Below, in pieces: positions 51,935 through 62,869 of a stretch of DNA of 64,000 nt. The translations under genes were made by a program, and so were the position numbers. Position 1 is the stretch's first letter. Every line of letters begins with the position of its first letter. The stretch spans positions 47,160,336-47,224,335 of the forward strand of contig CM054151.1 of assembly GCA_028751875.1 (NCBI GenBank), given 5' to 3'. The DNA comes from Rapana venosa. Its lineage: Eukaryota > Mollusca > Gastropoda > Neogastropoda > Muricidae. The notes below the pieces were generated by a model, which searched no databases, was not told the DNA's origin, and saw only the letters and a program-made list of their open reading frames with translations.

Positions 51935-52265
51935 AGTGGGATTCCCCTGACGGGATGCCAGGGGCCTATCAATATAAATATCATGCCCACCTGCTGGGAA
52001 TTCTGTGCTAGGAATTCCCTCTTTTCTGTTACTCTCTTTGTTTCTGCCTTGTCCCTTTTCTTCCTGTCACCTCCTTTTTGTCTTATTTTCTGCCTTCTTG
52101 GTCCATTCTCTTGATTTTTACCAGAAAGAAAAAATGTAGCAATTCTCCTCCACACCGAAGTTGGATGCGCTGGGCCTGACTTGTCAGGCACTTAATTTTA
52201 GCCAATGCATTTTCACTCATATGACAAACAGTAGTTGCTGCCTGAGCATTCGATGAAGAAGAAGG
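51935..52265 (-). repeat. Family D repeat copy
   Basis: On the minus strand: CTACTGTTTGTCATATGAG, TGCCTGACAAGTCAGGCCCA (perfect dyad), AGAGAATGGACCAAGAAGGC, GACAGGAAGAAAAGGGAC, GCACAGAATTCCCAGCAGG and TAGGCCCCTGGCATCCCGTC. Only about 0.7 kb from the previous copy, same orientation. Confidence 0.8.
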
Positions 52266-52444
52266 AGAAAATACAGTAGGATTGATGTTGAGATGGGCAG
52301 AAAATCAGCAGATAAAAACAACAAGCTTGACAAAACCAAAGATCAAAGGATAACATAGGGTGGCTTGCAAAAGCAGAAGCTTATTTGATGATAAAAGTAT
52401 GAAAACAGCATGTCTGTATTTGGACATGGCCGGTGGGTGGGCAG

Positions 52445-52540
52445 ACAGGGTCACCAGTAGTGGGATAGTGTGCATGCAAACCTTTTTGCCCACCATCAAA
52501 GTTGCTGCATTCATACTTCGGGGAAATAGGAGGGGAGTTT
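52445..52540 (+). repeat. Family F repeat, 3' two-thirds
   Basis: GTCACCAGTAGTGGGATAGT, GCATGCAAACCTTTTTGCC, CACCATCAAAGTTGCTGCAT, TCATACTTCGGGG. Confidence 0.65.
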
Positions 52541-53129
52541 GAAGCACTTAAAGACTAAAATCACAATTTCATGTATTTGACTACACATTTTAAATTCATT
52601 GGAAATTATATTTGTCATTATAGTCACAACTGATTTCTCATGAAATTGAGGTAGGCTTGACCTTTAAGAATGTGTTGGCATAATACAGCATTCTGTTTTC
52701 TTTTCCTTTTTTTGTTTTTTTCTTCTTCTTTTTTTTTTTTTGATCTGTTGTAGCATGTGTTTATCAGGCATCGGGCTTTATTCAAGAGTCTTGCCAGGAA
52801 CAGATGTTGTGTTCCCAGATGTTCTTTTACATGCATTGTGCATGTGTGTACTGTAAACATGTATACAATTTAAGGTTGTGACATGTCAGTGAAATGTGCA
52901 TTGTCAGCAACGTCAGAAATGCATCGGCAGGGTTAGTAAATAAGCACTAAAAATGTCTGAGGTAAAATTAGTTTTATGGTTTGAGTGACAAGACCAGCAA
53001 ACAGCTCGCCCTTGACAAGTTCTTAAACAGAAGGTTGTTAGCCACACCAGAAATACATGAACAGATTTAGCTTGAGTGAAGTAGTAATGGCTTTGTGGTT
53101 CACGTGACATTGTATTCAGATACTTGTAG
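52541..53129. other. No supported feature
   Basis: T-rich tract at 52690-52745; remainder unassigned. Confidence 0.35.
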
Positions 53130-53390
53130 TTGTACCCATGTGGGGATGCCGGGGGGCCCATCAGTGCAGGTTAGCATCCCCACCTTGTGGAAAATTCTAT
53201 GCTGGGAATTGCTACTTTTATACCCTGTCTTTGTTTTTTCCTTCTTCCTTTTCTTCCTGTCGCCTTCTTTTTGTCTGTTTTCTGCCTTCTTGGCCCTTCT
53301 CCCCCTTTTCCCCAAAAGATTAAAAGATAACTTTCTTTCCCCACCGAGGTCGAGGCACGGGCCCTACTTGGGGCGTTAAGGCCCCGAAAT
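53130..53390 (-). repeat. Family D repeat, truncated copy
   Basis: The minus strand shows GGAGAAGGGCCAAGAAGGC, GACAGGAAGAAAAGGAAG, GCATAGAATTTTCCACAAGG, TGGGCCCCCCGGCATCCCCA. The 5' part is degraded, with homopolymer changes. Confidence 0.75.
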
Positions 53391-53604
53391 ACACTTCACT
53401 CAATACAATCGTTGCCGACCGATTTTCCCACGATAAGAAGCGATACTTTGCCTCAAATTGTTTTTATACTCAAATTGAGATTTTCCCCCTGTTATCTGCC
53501 CACTTGCAATGCTCCCTTCACCTCCCCCACCCCCACCAAAGTGTTTGTGTGTATAATTTGAATTTTTTATTTGATATTTATGGATGGTTGCATGGTGTAA
53601 ATAA

Positions 53605-53680
53605 TGAATGAAAGCGTTTTGATTTGTTTCTTTACAAGATTAAAGCCTATAAAAATTCCATACTTATTATTATTTTTATT
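53605..53680 (+). mobile_element. LINE-B/SINE-2 tail, degraded
   Basis: GAAAGCGTTTTGATTTGTTT, CTTTACAAGATTAAAGCC, AAAAATTCCATACTTATTAT. Recognisable but altered, consistent with consensus errors around it. Confidence 0.65.
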
Positions 53681-54884
53681 GGATTGCATAAATTAAACTT
53701 TTTAAGATCATTATGATCTTTAATAGTGAGTGTATACTAAGTTTCAAACGGGTGATTTATATTATTTAAAAAAAACACGAAGGAAATTTTTTTAAAAGTG
53801 AAGTATGAATTGTCTGCTTGGAAAAGCCCGGGTCATTTTTAAAAACAGTGATTTGAGGGGGGGGGGGGCGGGGGGGGGGGGGGGGGCTTGTTCATTTTGT
53901 TTTAGCTACCTGCTTTTATGTTTTGAAGACCCTTTTTTTTTCAAAAAAAAAAGTGGTCGTGTGTATAGTGTTGAATTTTCTATGTCAGTGTGTTTGGTTT
54001 TCGTTGGATTTTTGGTGTCACAATGCCAAAAGGGTGTAGGCTAGGGTTTTTTGTTTTTTTGTTTTTATGCATTAAATTTTGATCATTTTTTTGTTCTAGT
54101 ACAGGGTGCAAAGAAGCTTAAAAGCTGTAACAGCCCAAGCTTTCATTTTGTTCCTTTTTGGGCAGTTTTCATTGTTTTTTTTTTTCCCTTTTTTTAGGGG
54201 GACGCACATGTATAATTTATGTTTATGTGCTCATGTACACAATGACACACAACACACACAAATTGCTCTCTCTCTTTCTCTCCCCCACCCCCCCCCCTTT
54301 TTCTCCCTTCTCTCTCCTCTCTCTGCATGTGTGGTGTTGTGTGTAACCACACTCACAACCTGTTTTGGGTCCATAATAAACAGACTCAAAAAGAATATGG
54401 AAAAGATGTTTCTGAAAAAGATTCAAAAAGAAAATTTTATAGGGTCTTTGAAAGGGCAAGAAAAAAACTGAGTGTTAAAATGGCCCTAATGGCGGGAAGG
54501 GGGAAGGGGCCCGTTACTACGTTATGAAAGAAATACTCTCAGATAAAAAAAGGGCACCAGTTTTGTTGAAGGGTAACTGATGTTGATGTTTATATGTTTT
54601 GGGTGTTTAAAGGGTCATCAAGATTACTATGTGTCTGGTTGTCTTAGGACTAAATTTGATGCTTACACGATTTTCAGTGTTTCATGAATTTTTTTTTTTG
54701 TGCATCACAATTAATTTTTCAAAATTTTTTATTAAAATTTATACTGTGGCACCTCCTTTTTTTTATGTTTATTGACACGGGACACACCGCGCACACACAA
54801 ACAAAAAAAACTTTTCCTCTAGGCCTCCCAAAGTTGGTGACAAGGCCCAAAAAAAACATTGTATTCCCACACAAATAATGTTAA
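53681..54884. other. No reliable feature, homopolymer-inflated
   Basis: Contains G-run blocks (53857-53886) and CT/CCC tracts (54266-54300). Open frames are short and uninformative. Confidence 0.4.
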
Positions 54885-55331
54885 TGGGGGGGGGGGGGGG
54901 GGGGGGGGAGCAATCAAACTAAATGGGAACAAATGTGACTGAAAATAATAAAACCCAAAATTTCAAATTCAAGAATTTCCCTTTAAAAAAACCCCCCAAA
55001 AGGGGGAAAAAAAAAATTTCAAAAAATTATTTAAAAATTTAGCCAACAAAACTAAAAAAAAAAAAAAAAAAAAAAAAATCCCCAAAAAAAAAAAAAAAAA
55101 AAACCCCCCCCCCCCCCCCCTTTTCTTTTTTTTTTTTTCCCCCCCCCTTAAAAACCCCCCCTTTTTTTCCCCCCCCCCTTTAAAATTTTTTCCCCCCTTT
55201 TTTATTCCCTTTCCCTTTACCCCTTTTTCCCCCCCTTTTCCCCCCCGTTTCCCCTTTTTTTCCCTTTTTTTTTCCCCCCCCCCTTTTTTCCCCCCCCCCT
55301 TTTTTTTTTTCCTTCTTCCCCTTTTTTCCCC

Positions 55332-55363
<32 letters not shown>

Positions 55364-55605
55364 TCCTTTTTTAAAATTCCCCCCCCCTTTCTTTTTTCCT
55401 TTTCCCTTTTTTTTCCCCCCCTTTTTTCCCCCCCCCCCTTTTTTTTTTTTCCCCCCCCCCCCTTTTTCCCCCCCCCCTCACCCCTCCCCTTTTTTCCCCT
55501 TTTTTCCCCCCTTTTTTTTTCCCCCTCCCCCTTTTTCCCCCCCCCTTTTTCTTTTTTTTTTTTCTTTTCCCCCCCCCCCCCTTTTTCCCCCCCAGGGCCC
55601 AAAAA
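54885..55605. repeat. Homopolymer-block tract (G, A, then C/T)
   Basis: G24 run (54887-54909), then A runs, then about 500 bp made almost only of alternating C and T runs of 4-24 bases. The 140-codon Gly/Lys frame on the minus strand is its translation. Most likely collapsed or mis-called sequence of a polypyrimidine microsatellite. Confidence 0.85.
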
Positions 55606-56605
55606 TCTTCTCCCACACCTTTTATCTATCCAAATTTTTTCCCTTTTCTTCGGGGGGGGCCAAAAACAAATTTTCTAACTTTTTCTACCTCTTCCGCCAC
55701 CTTCTACTTATCCAAAAATTTCTCATTTCAATCCTTTTCCTGTGGCCCTTTTTTCCTGTTTTGTGTTTCAAGGGGGTTTTTTTTACTCTTCCCCCTTTTT
55801 TTCCTGCCTCCAACGCACCCCCCTTTTTGGGATTTTGGGGGGGGCCTTCAGCTATGGAAATTTGATCCATTGGAAATTTTTGAATGGGTTCCTTCCCTTT
55901 TTGGTTTTCACATTTTGGTTGTTTCTTTTGGGATTTTTTTTGGGGGTTAAACACAAAGACCCAGCACGTCCTAAAACCCCAGGTTCCAATTTTGTTCCTT
56001 TGGAATCAAAACCTTTAATGTTAAACCTACCATCCTTTGCAGAAGGTTAAAATTTTTTCTCAAGTAATTAAATTAAACAATTTCCTTTCCAAAGAAGGGA
56101 ACTAGCAAGTAATTTTAAAATTTCAGGGATTGTTAAGATTTTTTTTTTTTTTCTCTTTTTTTGTAATTTAAATCCCAAACTTTCATCAAACAAAATTTTT
56201 GGGTTTTTTTTAATTTCAAATTTATGTTATCCTGGCATGTAAAAATTAAGACGTTATTCATTAGTTCCAAAAATTTTCCTTCTTATTTGAAGTGTTCTTT
56301 TTAATTTAGTTTTGTTGTTAAATTTGGCAGGTTGTTAAATTAAAAAATTTAGTAAAAACAGGGAATTTTTAAACATTTTTGTGGCCCCCTCTTCCCCCTT
56401 TTTTCCCCTTAAAGCTCCAATCCCAGGTTCATCCTTTTCCTTTTTCTCCTTCGACATGAGTGGGGGGTTGGGGTTTCTACTTCTGTCTTTTGGTGTTCAA
56501 TCATACGATTGGGAAAGATCTCTCTTAGAGAGAGGGTATCCCCACAGTGAACCTTCGGTTTTTTCCCATTTCTTGCGTATTTTTTCTTATGAGGGTCTTT
56601 TTTTT
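55606..56605. other. No reliable feature
   Basis: Homopolymer-rich sequence with open frames up to about 100 codons on both strands; none recognised. Confidence 0.35.
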
Positions 56606-56609
56606 TTTT

Positions 56610-56810
56610 GTATAAAACTTGAAAAGGGAACAATGTTTCGTTGCCCGGGTTACTTTACATGTGTGAAGGCATGTTGTTACAGGGCTTTGGTTGTTTGTCT
56701 ATCAAAAACTCGAGACCCAGACAATTGCTCGGGTGTTGTGGATGAGGGAAAGGTTCTGCTTCAGCAAGATAGGGGGGAAAAAATGAAGATTTTTACTGTT
56801 CGAAAAAATG
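56610..56810 (-). mobile_element. SINE-2, degraded fragment
   Basis: The minus strand keeps order and spacing of GAGCAATTGTCTGGGTCTCG (SINE-2: GTGGTCTGGGCG), TGATAGACAAACAACC and TAACAACATGCCTTCAC blocks. Confidence 0.45.
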
Positions 56811-56849
56811 CATTAATGTCATAACTGCAAGTCTGTCTTTTTAAAGTCT

Positions 56850-57255
56850 ATCTAAGTCAGTTCAAGTCATTTAATTTAAATTGATTCGCAGTTCAGTCTT
56901 TTTCAAGTTAATTATTTCAAGTCAGCTAAGTATTTCATTTAATTAATTCAAGTCAGTTCAAGTCCATTTTAAGTCAGTTCAAGTCAATTCAAGTCAGTTC
57001 AAGTTAGTTCAAGTCAATTCAAGTTGGTTCAAGTCAATTCAAGTTGGTTCAAGTTAGTTCAAGTCAATTCAAGTTGGTTCAAATCAATTCAAGTTAGTTC
57101 AAGGCAATTCAAGTTGGTTCCAAGTCAATTTAAGTCGGTTCAAGTTAGTTCAAGTCAATTCAAGTTAGTTCAAGTAAAATTCAAGTCAAAGTAGTTTAAG
57201 TTAGGTAATTCAAGTCAAATAAAGAAAAATAAAAGTAGTTCGGTCAATACAAGTC
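56850..57255. repeat. Minisatellite of 10/20-bp AAGTCAGTTC units
   Basis: About 35 degenerate 10-bp units, mostly alternating AAGTCAATTC and AAGTTGGTTC/AAGTTAGTTC, so the effective period is 20 bp in the centre (56960-57170). Edges decay into single units. Confidence 0.9.
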
Positions 57256-57849
57256 ATTTCAATTCAGGAATCTTTATTAAGCAATGCCTTTTTCCCACCT
57301 TTTTTTCCCCAGGGGGCCTTTTAGTTGTCAGTAAGTACTATAGTTTTTTGAAATATGTTGCCCCGTGCTCAAAACTTCCAAGCACTCAGAAATTTAGATT
57401 AGGTTTTTCCCTTTCCTTGTGTTTGCACCTGTGTGTCCCAACAAGATACGGGTTTCTGTGCTCGGGTTTTATTTTGGGGTCCCTTTTTTCAAGCCCAATC
57501 AAGTGAAAAAAACCCCCATTTTACAGGGGTCATTATGTAGGCTGTCAGTTCAATCTATTTGTTATCTATAAAGAGAAATTGTTTGAACTGTAAGATTCAA
57601 GTCTATTTGCTACCCCTAAAGAGAAATTGTAGGGTTGTAAGTTCGTTACTTTTTTTCTCATAAAGAGAAATTACTTTTTGCTGCAGTCCCTCACAAAGAT
57701 GAAATGCGAAAATTGATTTTTCAGTTCAATATACCGATTTCAGAAAAAATTCATAAAACTCTTTTCGGATGATTTAAAAAAGACAGTACTAATTTTCTTG
57801 GATGTGGTTGGGGTTTTTTCCCTTTTTTTTGGTAAGGGGGGGGGGCGTG
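57256..57849. other. Unassigned, with internal AAAGAGAAATT repeats
   Basis: TAAAGAGAAATT occurs three times (57568, 57618, 57661) within diverged 45-bp units. No gene. Confidence 0.35.
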
Positions 57850-57925
57850 AGCTCACGCTTCCCCTGGTAAGATTTTTGCATATGCACCATTTAGGTAATG
57901 CATTCCAACTTCCCGGGGGGTGTGA
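57850..57925 (+). repeat. Family F repeat copy
   Basis: GTGAGCTCACGCTTCCCC, GGTAAGATTTTTGCATATGC, ACCATTTAGGTAATGCATTC, CAACTTCCCGGGG. Followed by a minus-strand SINE-1, the same arrangement as at 36148-36510. Confidence 0.6.
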
Positions 57926-58004
57926 AAACAACACCTGTGTGTTGCGGTTTGTGGGGGTTTTTTTTGGGGGGGGGGGGGGGGGGGGGTAGCAATTTGTTTT
58001 CATT

Positions 58005-58190
58005 CCCACCCCGCCCAATGGCCTTTTCTTGAAAGGTGAAAAGGGTTTTTAACATGTGGACAAGTGTTCTGCGTGCATTCCCAAAATGGGTTTAGCTTTT
58101 TGTCTCATCCAAGGACTTTTGAGTCCAGTTCGATTTTTTTTTCAAAGTGGGGGACAGGGCAAAGGGTGGGAAACAAACCCCAGAACGTCA
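58005..58190 (-). mobile_element. SINE-1, degraded copy
   Basis: The minus strand shows CCTTGGATGAGACAAAAAGC, GAATGCACGCAGAACACTTG, ACATGTTAAAAACCC and CAAGAAAAGGCCATTGGG. Heavily altered, with homopolymer errors. Confidence 0.6.
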
Positions 58191-58578
58191 CAGTTTCTTG
58201 TTAGGCGGTGAAAGGTAACTGTCGGCCCCCCTTCCACTTTAAACAACACATTTAACAGTCATTTGGGTCAGTGTGTTCCAGGGGCTTGCTGGTGTTGCAA
58301 CTTTCCCGGGTTTTTTGGTAGTTCTGTAAGGGTGGTTTTGTGACTGGGTTTGGTGTGCCCCTGTTGTATTTTTCCCCCGACCTTCCCGAGCTGGCGACAG
58401 GGGGGGAGGTCTAGCTAGGAATAAAAAATCCAAAAGGCCGTCGGCCCTTCCCCTTCTAGGGGAAAATTTGGATGAAGAGCTTTAACCATTGGGGGGGCTC
58501 CCCTAAGCCTGCCCGCCAAAGGATAGTCTTCAGAAGCATTCAGGAGGAAATTCAAAAAATCATTCGGGTACAGCACTA

Positions 58579-58943
58579 TTACGAGTGGAAGGTGGTCTCA
58601 TAATCTTCCCGAGGGGGCTCAGAGCTCATCACACTGGCGTTGCAATCACTTGGTAGTAACTTTTCCGGAAGTGGTGAAACCTGACTAGGTGGCGGGGGGT
58701 TTTGGGGAGGTGGGGCGGCACAACCTTTATTTTCTTCCTCACATGCCTTCTTAAAGGGTAACGTTCCAACATGGACATGTTGCGGCTCCCATGGTTTATT
58801 CTCACCCAAGGTTGATCAGGTGTTGATTTAATGGGCATGGATGGACGATCATTCTTCTCAAACGTAAACTCATCGCACTCGGTCACTACTCCAACACACC
58901 CCAAATCACACATTAGTCGTAGACAATGTTCCCAGCGCGCCTC
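58579..58943 (-). CDS. Coding-like tract, unknown protein, possible last exons
   Basis: An acceptor-like AATGTCACCCAG precedes a 46-codon frame (58943-58806) with balanced composition (EARWEHCLRLMCDLGC, TECDEFTFEKNDRP, STPDQPW). It ends at TTGG before GTGAGA, a usable donor. Directly below it another frame (58804-58579) continues with WEPQHVHVGTLPFKK, a Pro-rich stretch APPPQNPPPPSQ and an acidic end EPPREDYETTFHS before a stop. Either a 1-bp frameshift joins them, or the second is a separate exon or intron noise. All three minus frames are open here, which lowers confidence. The Pro-rich, Tyr-containing tail would suit a cytoplasmic signalling tail. Family not recognised. Confidence 0.3.
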
Positions 58944-59689
58944 CTGGGTGACATTGCTTTTTGGTGTTTTGCAGGTGGTTTTTGCGGTTACGGCGTCCGT
59001 TCTTTCTGCGTGGCGAGGGCTGTCGTGGTGAGTGACCTGAAGTTAACCCCATGAGAGCCACAAACCTTGGGGGTTTGAGGTCCTGTTGGTATATTTGAAG
59101 GGTCGTTACCTGGATATTGTTAGGTTTGGGTTTGGGGGGTGTTACATGGGTGTGGTATAATGCGGTTTATGTTGCACATGATGCAGTACTGATGCACACA
59201 CTGTGTTCCATTCTTCGTCTCTATAAGCTGCTTTGTAATAAGCTTCTTTACATAGGTGTTTTCATAAAAAGAAGCCAATAAAGTATATAGAATGATTAAT
59301 AGCATTTTTTGTTAATTTAACTTTTACATTTAAATTTTTTTTAACAGTTGATGGACAAAACTCCCCGTTAACATATCCATATAGATTTTTGTTTAGATTT
59401 AATTGGGACATAACAAAGATTTTGAGGTATCAAGTGCACCCAGCAAGTCCTGATTTCGAACTGTCACCAAGAATTTACAGTCCTGAGTCCTTCACCTTTT
59501 TCAACAGGGTCTTAACAAGCCCCTGCACAGTCAAAAATTGATAACAGCAATGACCATCTTTTCTATATGCTACATTGCTCCATTTAGCTCCAAACACTTA
59601 CTAAGGTCGAGGTCCAGCAGAATAGTTACTGATAATAGGTAATGGTGAAGGTTCATACTTACGTGTTTAGGGAGCAGCTTAAGACTTTT
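58944..59689. other. No supported gene
   Basis: A plus-strand acceptor/donor pair (GGTGTTTTGCAG at 58973 and GTCGTG then GTGAGTGA at 59027) brackets a 54-bp open stretch, too short to judge. The rest is unassigned. Confidence 0.25.
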
Positions 59690-59785
59690 TCAGGGCAGAT
59701 ATTGAGGGCGGCGCATTCTCTCCTGTGCTTTTACTTCCTTGTCCCAAGTGTGATGTACCATTTACAGTCTGTGGTGAATTGGTTG
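59690..59785 (-). mobile_element. SINE-5 fragment
   Basis: The minus strand corresponds to CACAGACTGTAAATGGT, GGACAAGGAAGTAAAAGCA, CAGGAGAGAATGCGCCGCC and CTCAATATCTGCCC, as in 20100-20190. Confidence 0.6.
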
Positions 59786-60480
59786 ATGAAATGAAATGGT
59801 ACAAGGTAATTTTCGTAAGGTGCAACATCCATTGATCCCAACATGTGAACTGTAAACTTTGGTGGAAAGCAGTTTTCCTTTCATGATCTATCCCTCCGAG
59901 ATCTAGGTGTTTTAATTGAATAGTTTCAAACTTTCCATATGTGAACCGGAAAATAGCAGTTTTTTCAGGTGGCCAGTTGAGCGAAGGAGAACTTCCGCTT
60001 TGACTGTAGTATGATCCGTGAGTCCTTAGAGGTTCTTATTGAAAGCCAGAGATCCCAGTTAACAGTGAGGGTTGGTGTGGAACTGAGTTGTCCTCCTAAT
60101 TGATAGGGCTTTGCAGGATCCCAAATGTTGAAGTCCATCGGATCTGAATTCTGGAACCTTTGATGACCATAGTCATTTCAGAGTGTGTATGCTAAGGCCT
60201 CTGCGTGGTTTTACTCCTATTTTGAACATATCACTTCCAAGAAAAAATCTCCCAATGTTCACATGTGGAAAGGATTTGTTTCTTTAAAGGTTGTAGTGAT
60301 GCCCTATGCTGAAGTTAACAGACTCCCATGTTTGCTATCAATGCCTTATAACAAGCAGAATTCAATTCTGGGGACTCTTGTGATTGGGTCATCAGTTAAT
60401 CCTTTTCCCTCCACCTGTTATTCTGGATTGTTTTGGGGACTCCCCGAGTGCTGTGTAACAAGTTTTCGCCTCTTTTTGCT
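59786..60480. other. Unassigned, coding-like minus segments
   Basis: Minus-strand open pieces (about 60145-59975 and 59965-59785) carry protein-like runs such as FNIWDPAKPYQLGGQ, NWDLWLSIRTSKDSR, EKTAIFRFTYGKF and LKHLDLGGIDHERKT, separated by a one-base shift at about 59970. A 140-codon plus frame (60185-60607) opposes part of this. No family recognised. A decayed mobile-element ORF and a real gene with consensus errors are both possible. Confidence 0.25.
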
Positions 60481-60540
60481 CAGATCCATCACTACAACTT
60501 GCCAGGGCTGCGGTCCAGTTCCCTGGTTTTGTTGTCTTAC

Positions 60541-60622
60541 CTCATGCTCCCTCGTAAGCCAGTTACCCCACAGTGACGGTCGAAAACATTCGGTCAAAGT
60601 GGAATGAGTTACAATTGCAGTC
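60541..60622 (-). CDS. Possible internal exon, unknown protein
   Basis: An 82-bp minus-strand open exon with acceptor AGATCAATCTTCAG above 60622 and donor GAG then GTAAGA below 60541. Encodes HSTLTECFRPSLWGNWLTRE within 27 residues. Same strand as the tracts at 59786 and 58579, so these could belong to one gene read right to left. No homology assigned. Confidence 0.2.
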
Positions 60623-61072
60623 CTGAAGATTGATCTGTTGAAGCAACTGTGCAATCAAAAGGACTGTGGCCCCTAGCTCTCTGTGTCGGTACATGCCCCG
60701 TTGGGGATGGTACCGATGGATGTGACTGCATAGGAAGGGTGGATGTTTGGTAACGCAGTGTGCAGTACCGATCGTAAAAGGATCAATTAGGCCTTATGAC
60801 GGTTGTGTAAGTACTTTTCCTGTTCTGAAGATCTCAGGCAACTTATGTTTTCAGGGCTTGGCACTTCTGATGTACGGTTTCTTTTGGACCTTTGACAGGG
60901 TCTAGAAGGTGTATTTCAGGCATCTGGAGGGGGTGTCAGACTTTATAAAGAGAGGTTGCAGTTTATGGCTTTTACAGCTACCCCCTGACAGGTTTTCATC
61001 ATAGACGTACATGACAGGGCTAACAGTAGCTGTAGTCGGGTCCGTTTTTTTGGGGTTTTGGGTTTTTTTGGG

Positions 61073-61572
61073 NNNNNNNNNNNNNNNNNNNNNNNNNNNN
61101 NNNNNNNNNNNNNNNNNNNNNNNNNNNNNNNNNNNNNNNNNNNNNNNNNNNNNNNNNNNNNNNNNNNNNNNNNNNNNNNNNNNNNNNNNNNNNNNNNNNN
61201 NNNNNNNNNNNNNNNNNNNNNNNNNNNNNNNNNNNNNNNNNNNNNNNNNNNNNNNNNNNNNNNNNNNNNNNNNNNNNNNNNNNNNNNNNNNNNNNNNNNN
61301 NNNNNNNNNNNNNNNNNNNNNNNNNNNNNNNNNNNNNNNNNNNNNNNNNNNNNNNNNNNNNNNNNNNNNNNNNNNNNNNNNNNNNNNNNNNNNNNNNNNN
61401 NNNNNNNNNNNNNNNNNNNNNNNNNNNNNNNNNNNNNNNNNNNNNNNNNNNNNNNNNNNNNNNNNNNNNNNNNNNNNNNNNNNNNNNNNNNNNNNNNNNN
61501 NNNNNNNNNNNNNNNNNNNNNNNNNNNNNNNNNNNNNNNNNNNNNNNNNNNNNNNNNNNNNNNNNNNNNNNN
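61073..61572. other. Assembly gap, 500 N
   Basis: Exactly 500 N. The left flank is a T/G homopolymer tract; the right flank starts inside a SINE-5, so the gap replaces part of that repeat. Confidence 1.
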
Positions 61573-61710
61573 ACGTGGGTGAACTGGGGGAGCTGTACTG
61601 AAGCCAAGGCGCGCAAACGGTCACCCACCCAAACTGGAAAACCCGTCGACCTGCTTAACTTGGCTGGGAAAGCGAGTGCTCTGACCACGGGCATCCCTCC
61701 CCATTTTTTT
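61573..61710 (-). mobile_element. SINE-5 head part, cut by the gap
   Basis: The minus strand reads GGGAGGGATGCCCGTGGTCA, GAGCACTCGCTTTCCCAGCC, TGCGCGCCTTGGCTTCAGTA, CAGCTCCCCCAGTTCACCCA. Matches the 5' half of 20033-20322. Confidence 0.75.
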
Positions 61711-61869
61711 CTCTTGTGAAGTGTGCAAATAAAGTTCAGATACTTGTTGTGGCATTTTTCTGTGATAAATGTTTTTTTTTTTACTGTTTTTTGTATGGCT
61801 TTAACCCTTGTGAATTTCTTTTTTTTTGTGATTTTATAATGTATTTGAATTGAATGTTTTTTTTTCCCC
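61711..61869. other. T-rich unassigned
   Basis: Short T-rich tract with GTGATTTTATAATG; nothing supported. Confidence 0.35.
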
Positions 61870-62075
61870 AAAACCTGCAAACTTTTAAGTCTTTTTTGGA
61901 AGAAAGGCGGGTGTGGATCAAGGGGGGCCGGAACTAGACAAGAAGGGAGTGACAGAAAAAAAGGGAACAAGGAAAAAAAAAGAGAAGGACAAAAAAGAGG
62001 GAATTCCTACACAGAATTTCCAGAAGGGGGGGTGCATTTATACTGAAGGCCCCCAGCATCCCCAAGGGGAAATTT
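61870..62075 (+). repeat. Family D repeat, 3' two-thirds
   Basis: AACTTTTAAGTCTTTTTTGG, AAAGGCGGGTGTGGATCAAG (altered), GACAAGAAGGGAGTGACAG, ACACAGAATTTCCAGAAGGG, GGCCCCCAGCATCCCCAAGG. Confidence 0.75.
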
Positions 62076-62865
62076 AAAAAAGCTGGTCCGCACATTGTGG
62101 ACTGTACAAAAACTCCGGGATTCTTTTTTAAAAACGGCAGATCAGCAGTACAGCTGTTTCCAATCCTTTTGCCTTCTACATTGTCATCTTTTTAAAAACA
62201 GGCTGAAAGACGCTTAAAGTAAAGGAAAAAATGGCCAAAACGGGGTTTTGGGGGGAAAAAAAACATTCTTTCCCAAATCATTAAATTCACAAATATAAAA
62301 ATTCACAAGGTTTACAACCCCTACTAAAAACAGTAAAAGAAAAACATTTATCACAAAAAATGCCACCCAGAAAACTGAACTTTAGTATGCACACTTCACA
62401 AGAGAAACAAAGCCCCAAACACAGCAAAACCTAAGTTAGTCATAAACTCGCCAGTGTAAAATCAATCCCCTCGTGTGCTGGCTGTATGACACGCTATACA
62501 CACACAAAACACCCCAAATGCGGTGCCACGCACAACAAAACCCAGGGGGGCACATTCACACATTCTTTTTTTTAAATAAAATCATTTTTATGAAAAAAAC
62601 CAAACGCTATAACACATTGTTGATAAGACAAATCGTTAGTGAAACTTTTTTTCTATTAAAAGATAGGCACAGTTTTAAAAAAAAAAAAAAAGCCTACCCT
62701 AAACCCCCGTATTAGCATTAAAAATTCAGTTTTTTCATTAACAACAGAAATGAAGTATTTATATTCTGCACACGCATGTAAAGACAAAATGAAAAACCCC
62801 TTTTCTATCAGTGAAAGACCACAAGATGCAATACGACTTTACTGAAAGGACCTCAGCATGTTCAT
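62076..62865. other. No supported gene
   Basis: A-rich, homopolymer-inflated; no exon or family match. Confidence 0.35.
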
Positions 62866-62869
62866 CAAG

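Noticed and set aside
55180..55602. 140-codon Gly/Lys-rich minus frame
   Set aside because: Translation of C/T homopolymer runs, probably an assembly artefact.
60185..60607. 140-codon plus-strand ORF
   Set aside because: No recognised similarity, opposed by coding-like minus segments with splice sites, and lies in low-quality sequence.
60902..61970. Open frames spanning the second N gap
   Set aside because: Same reason: undefined sequence in the middle.
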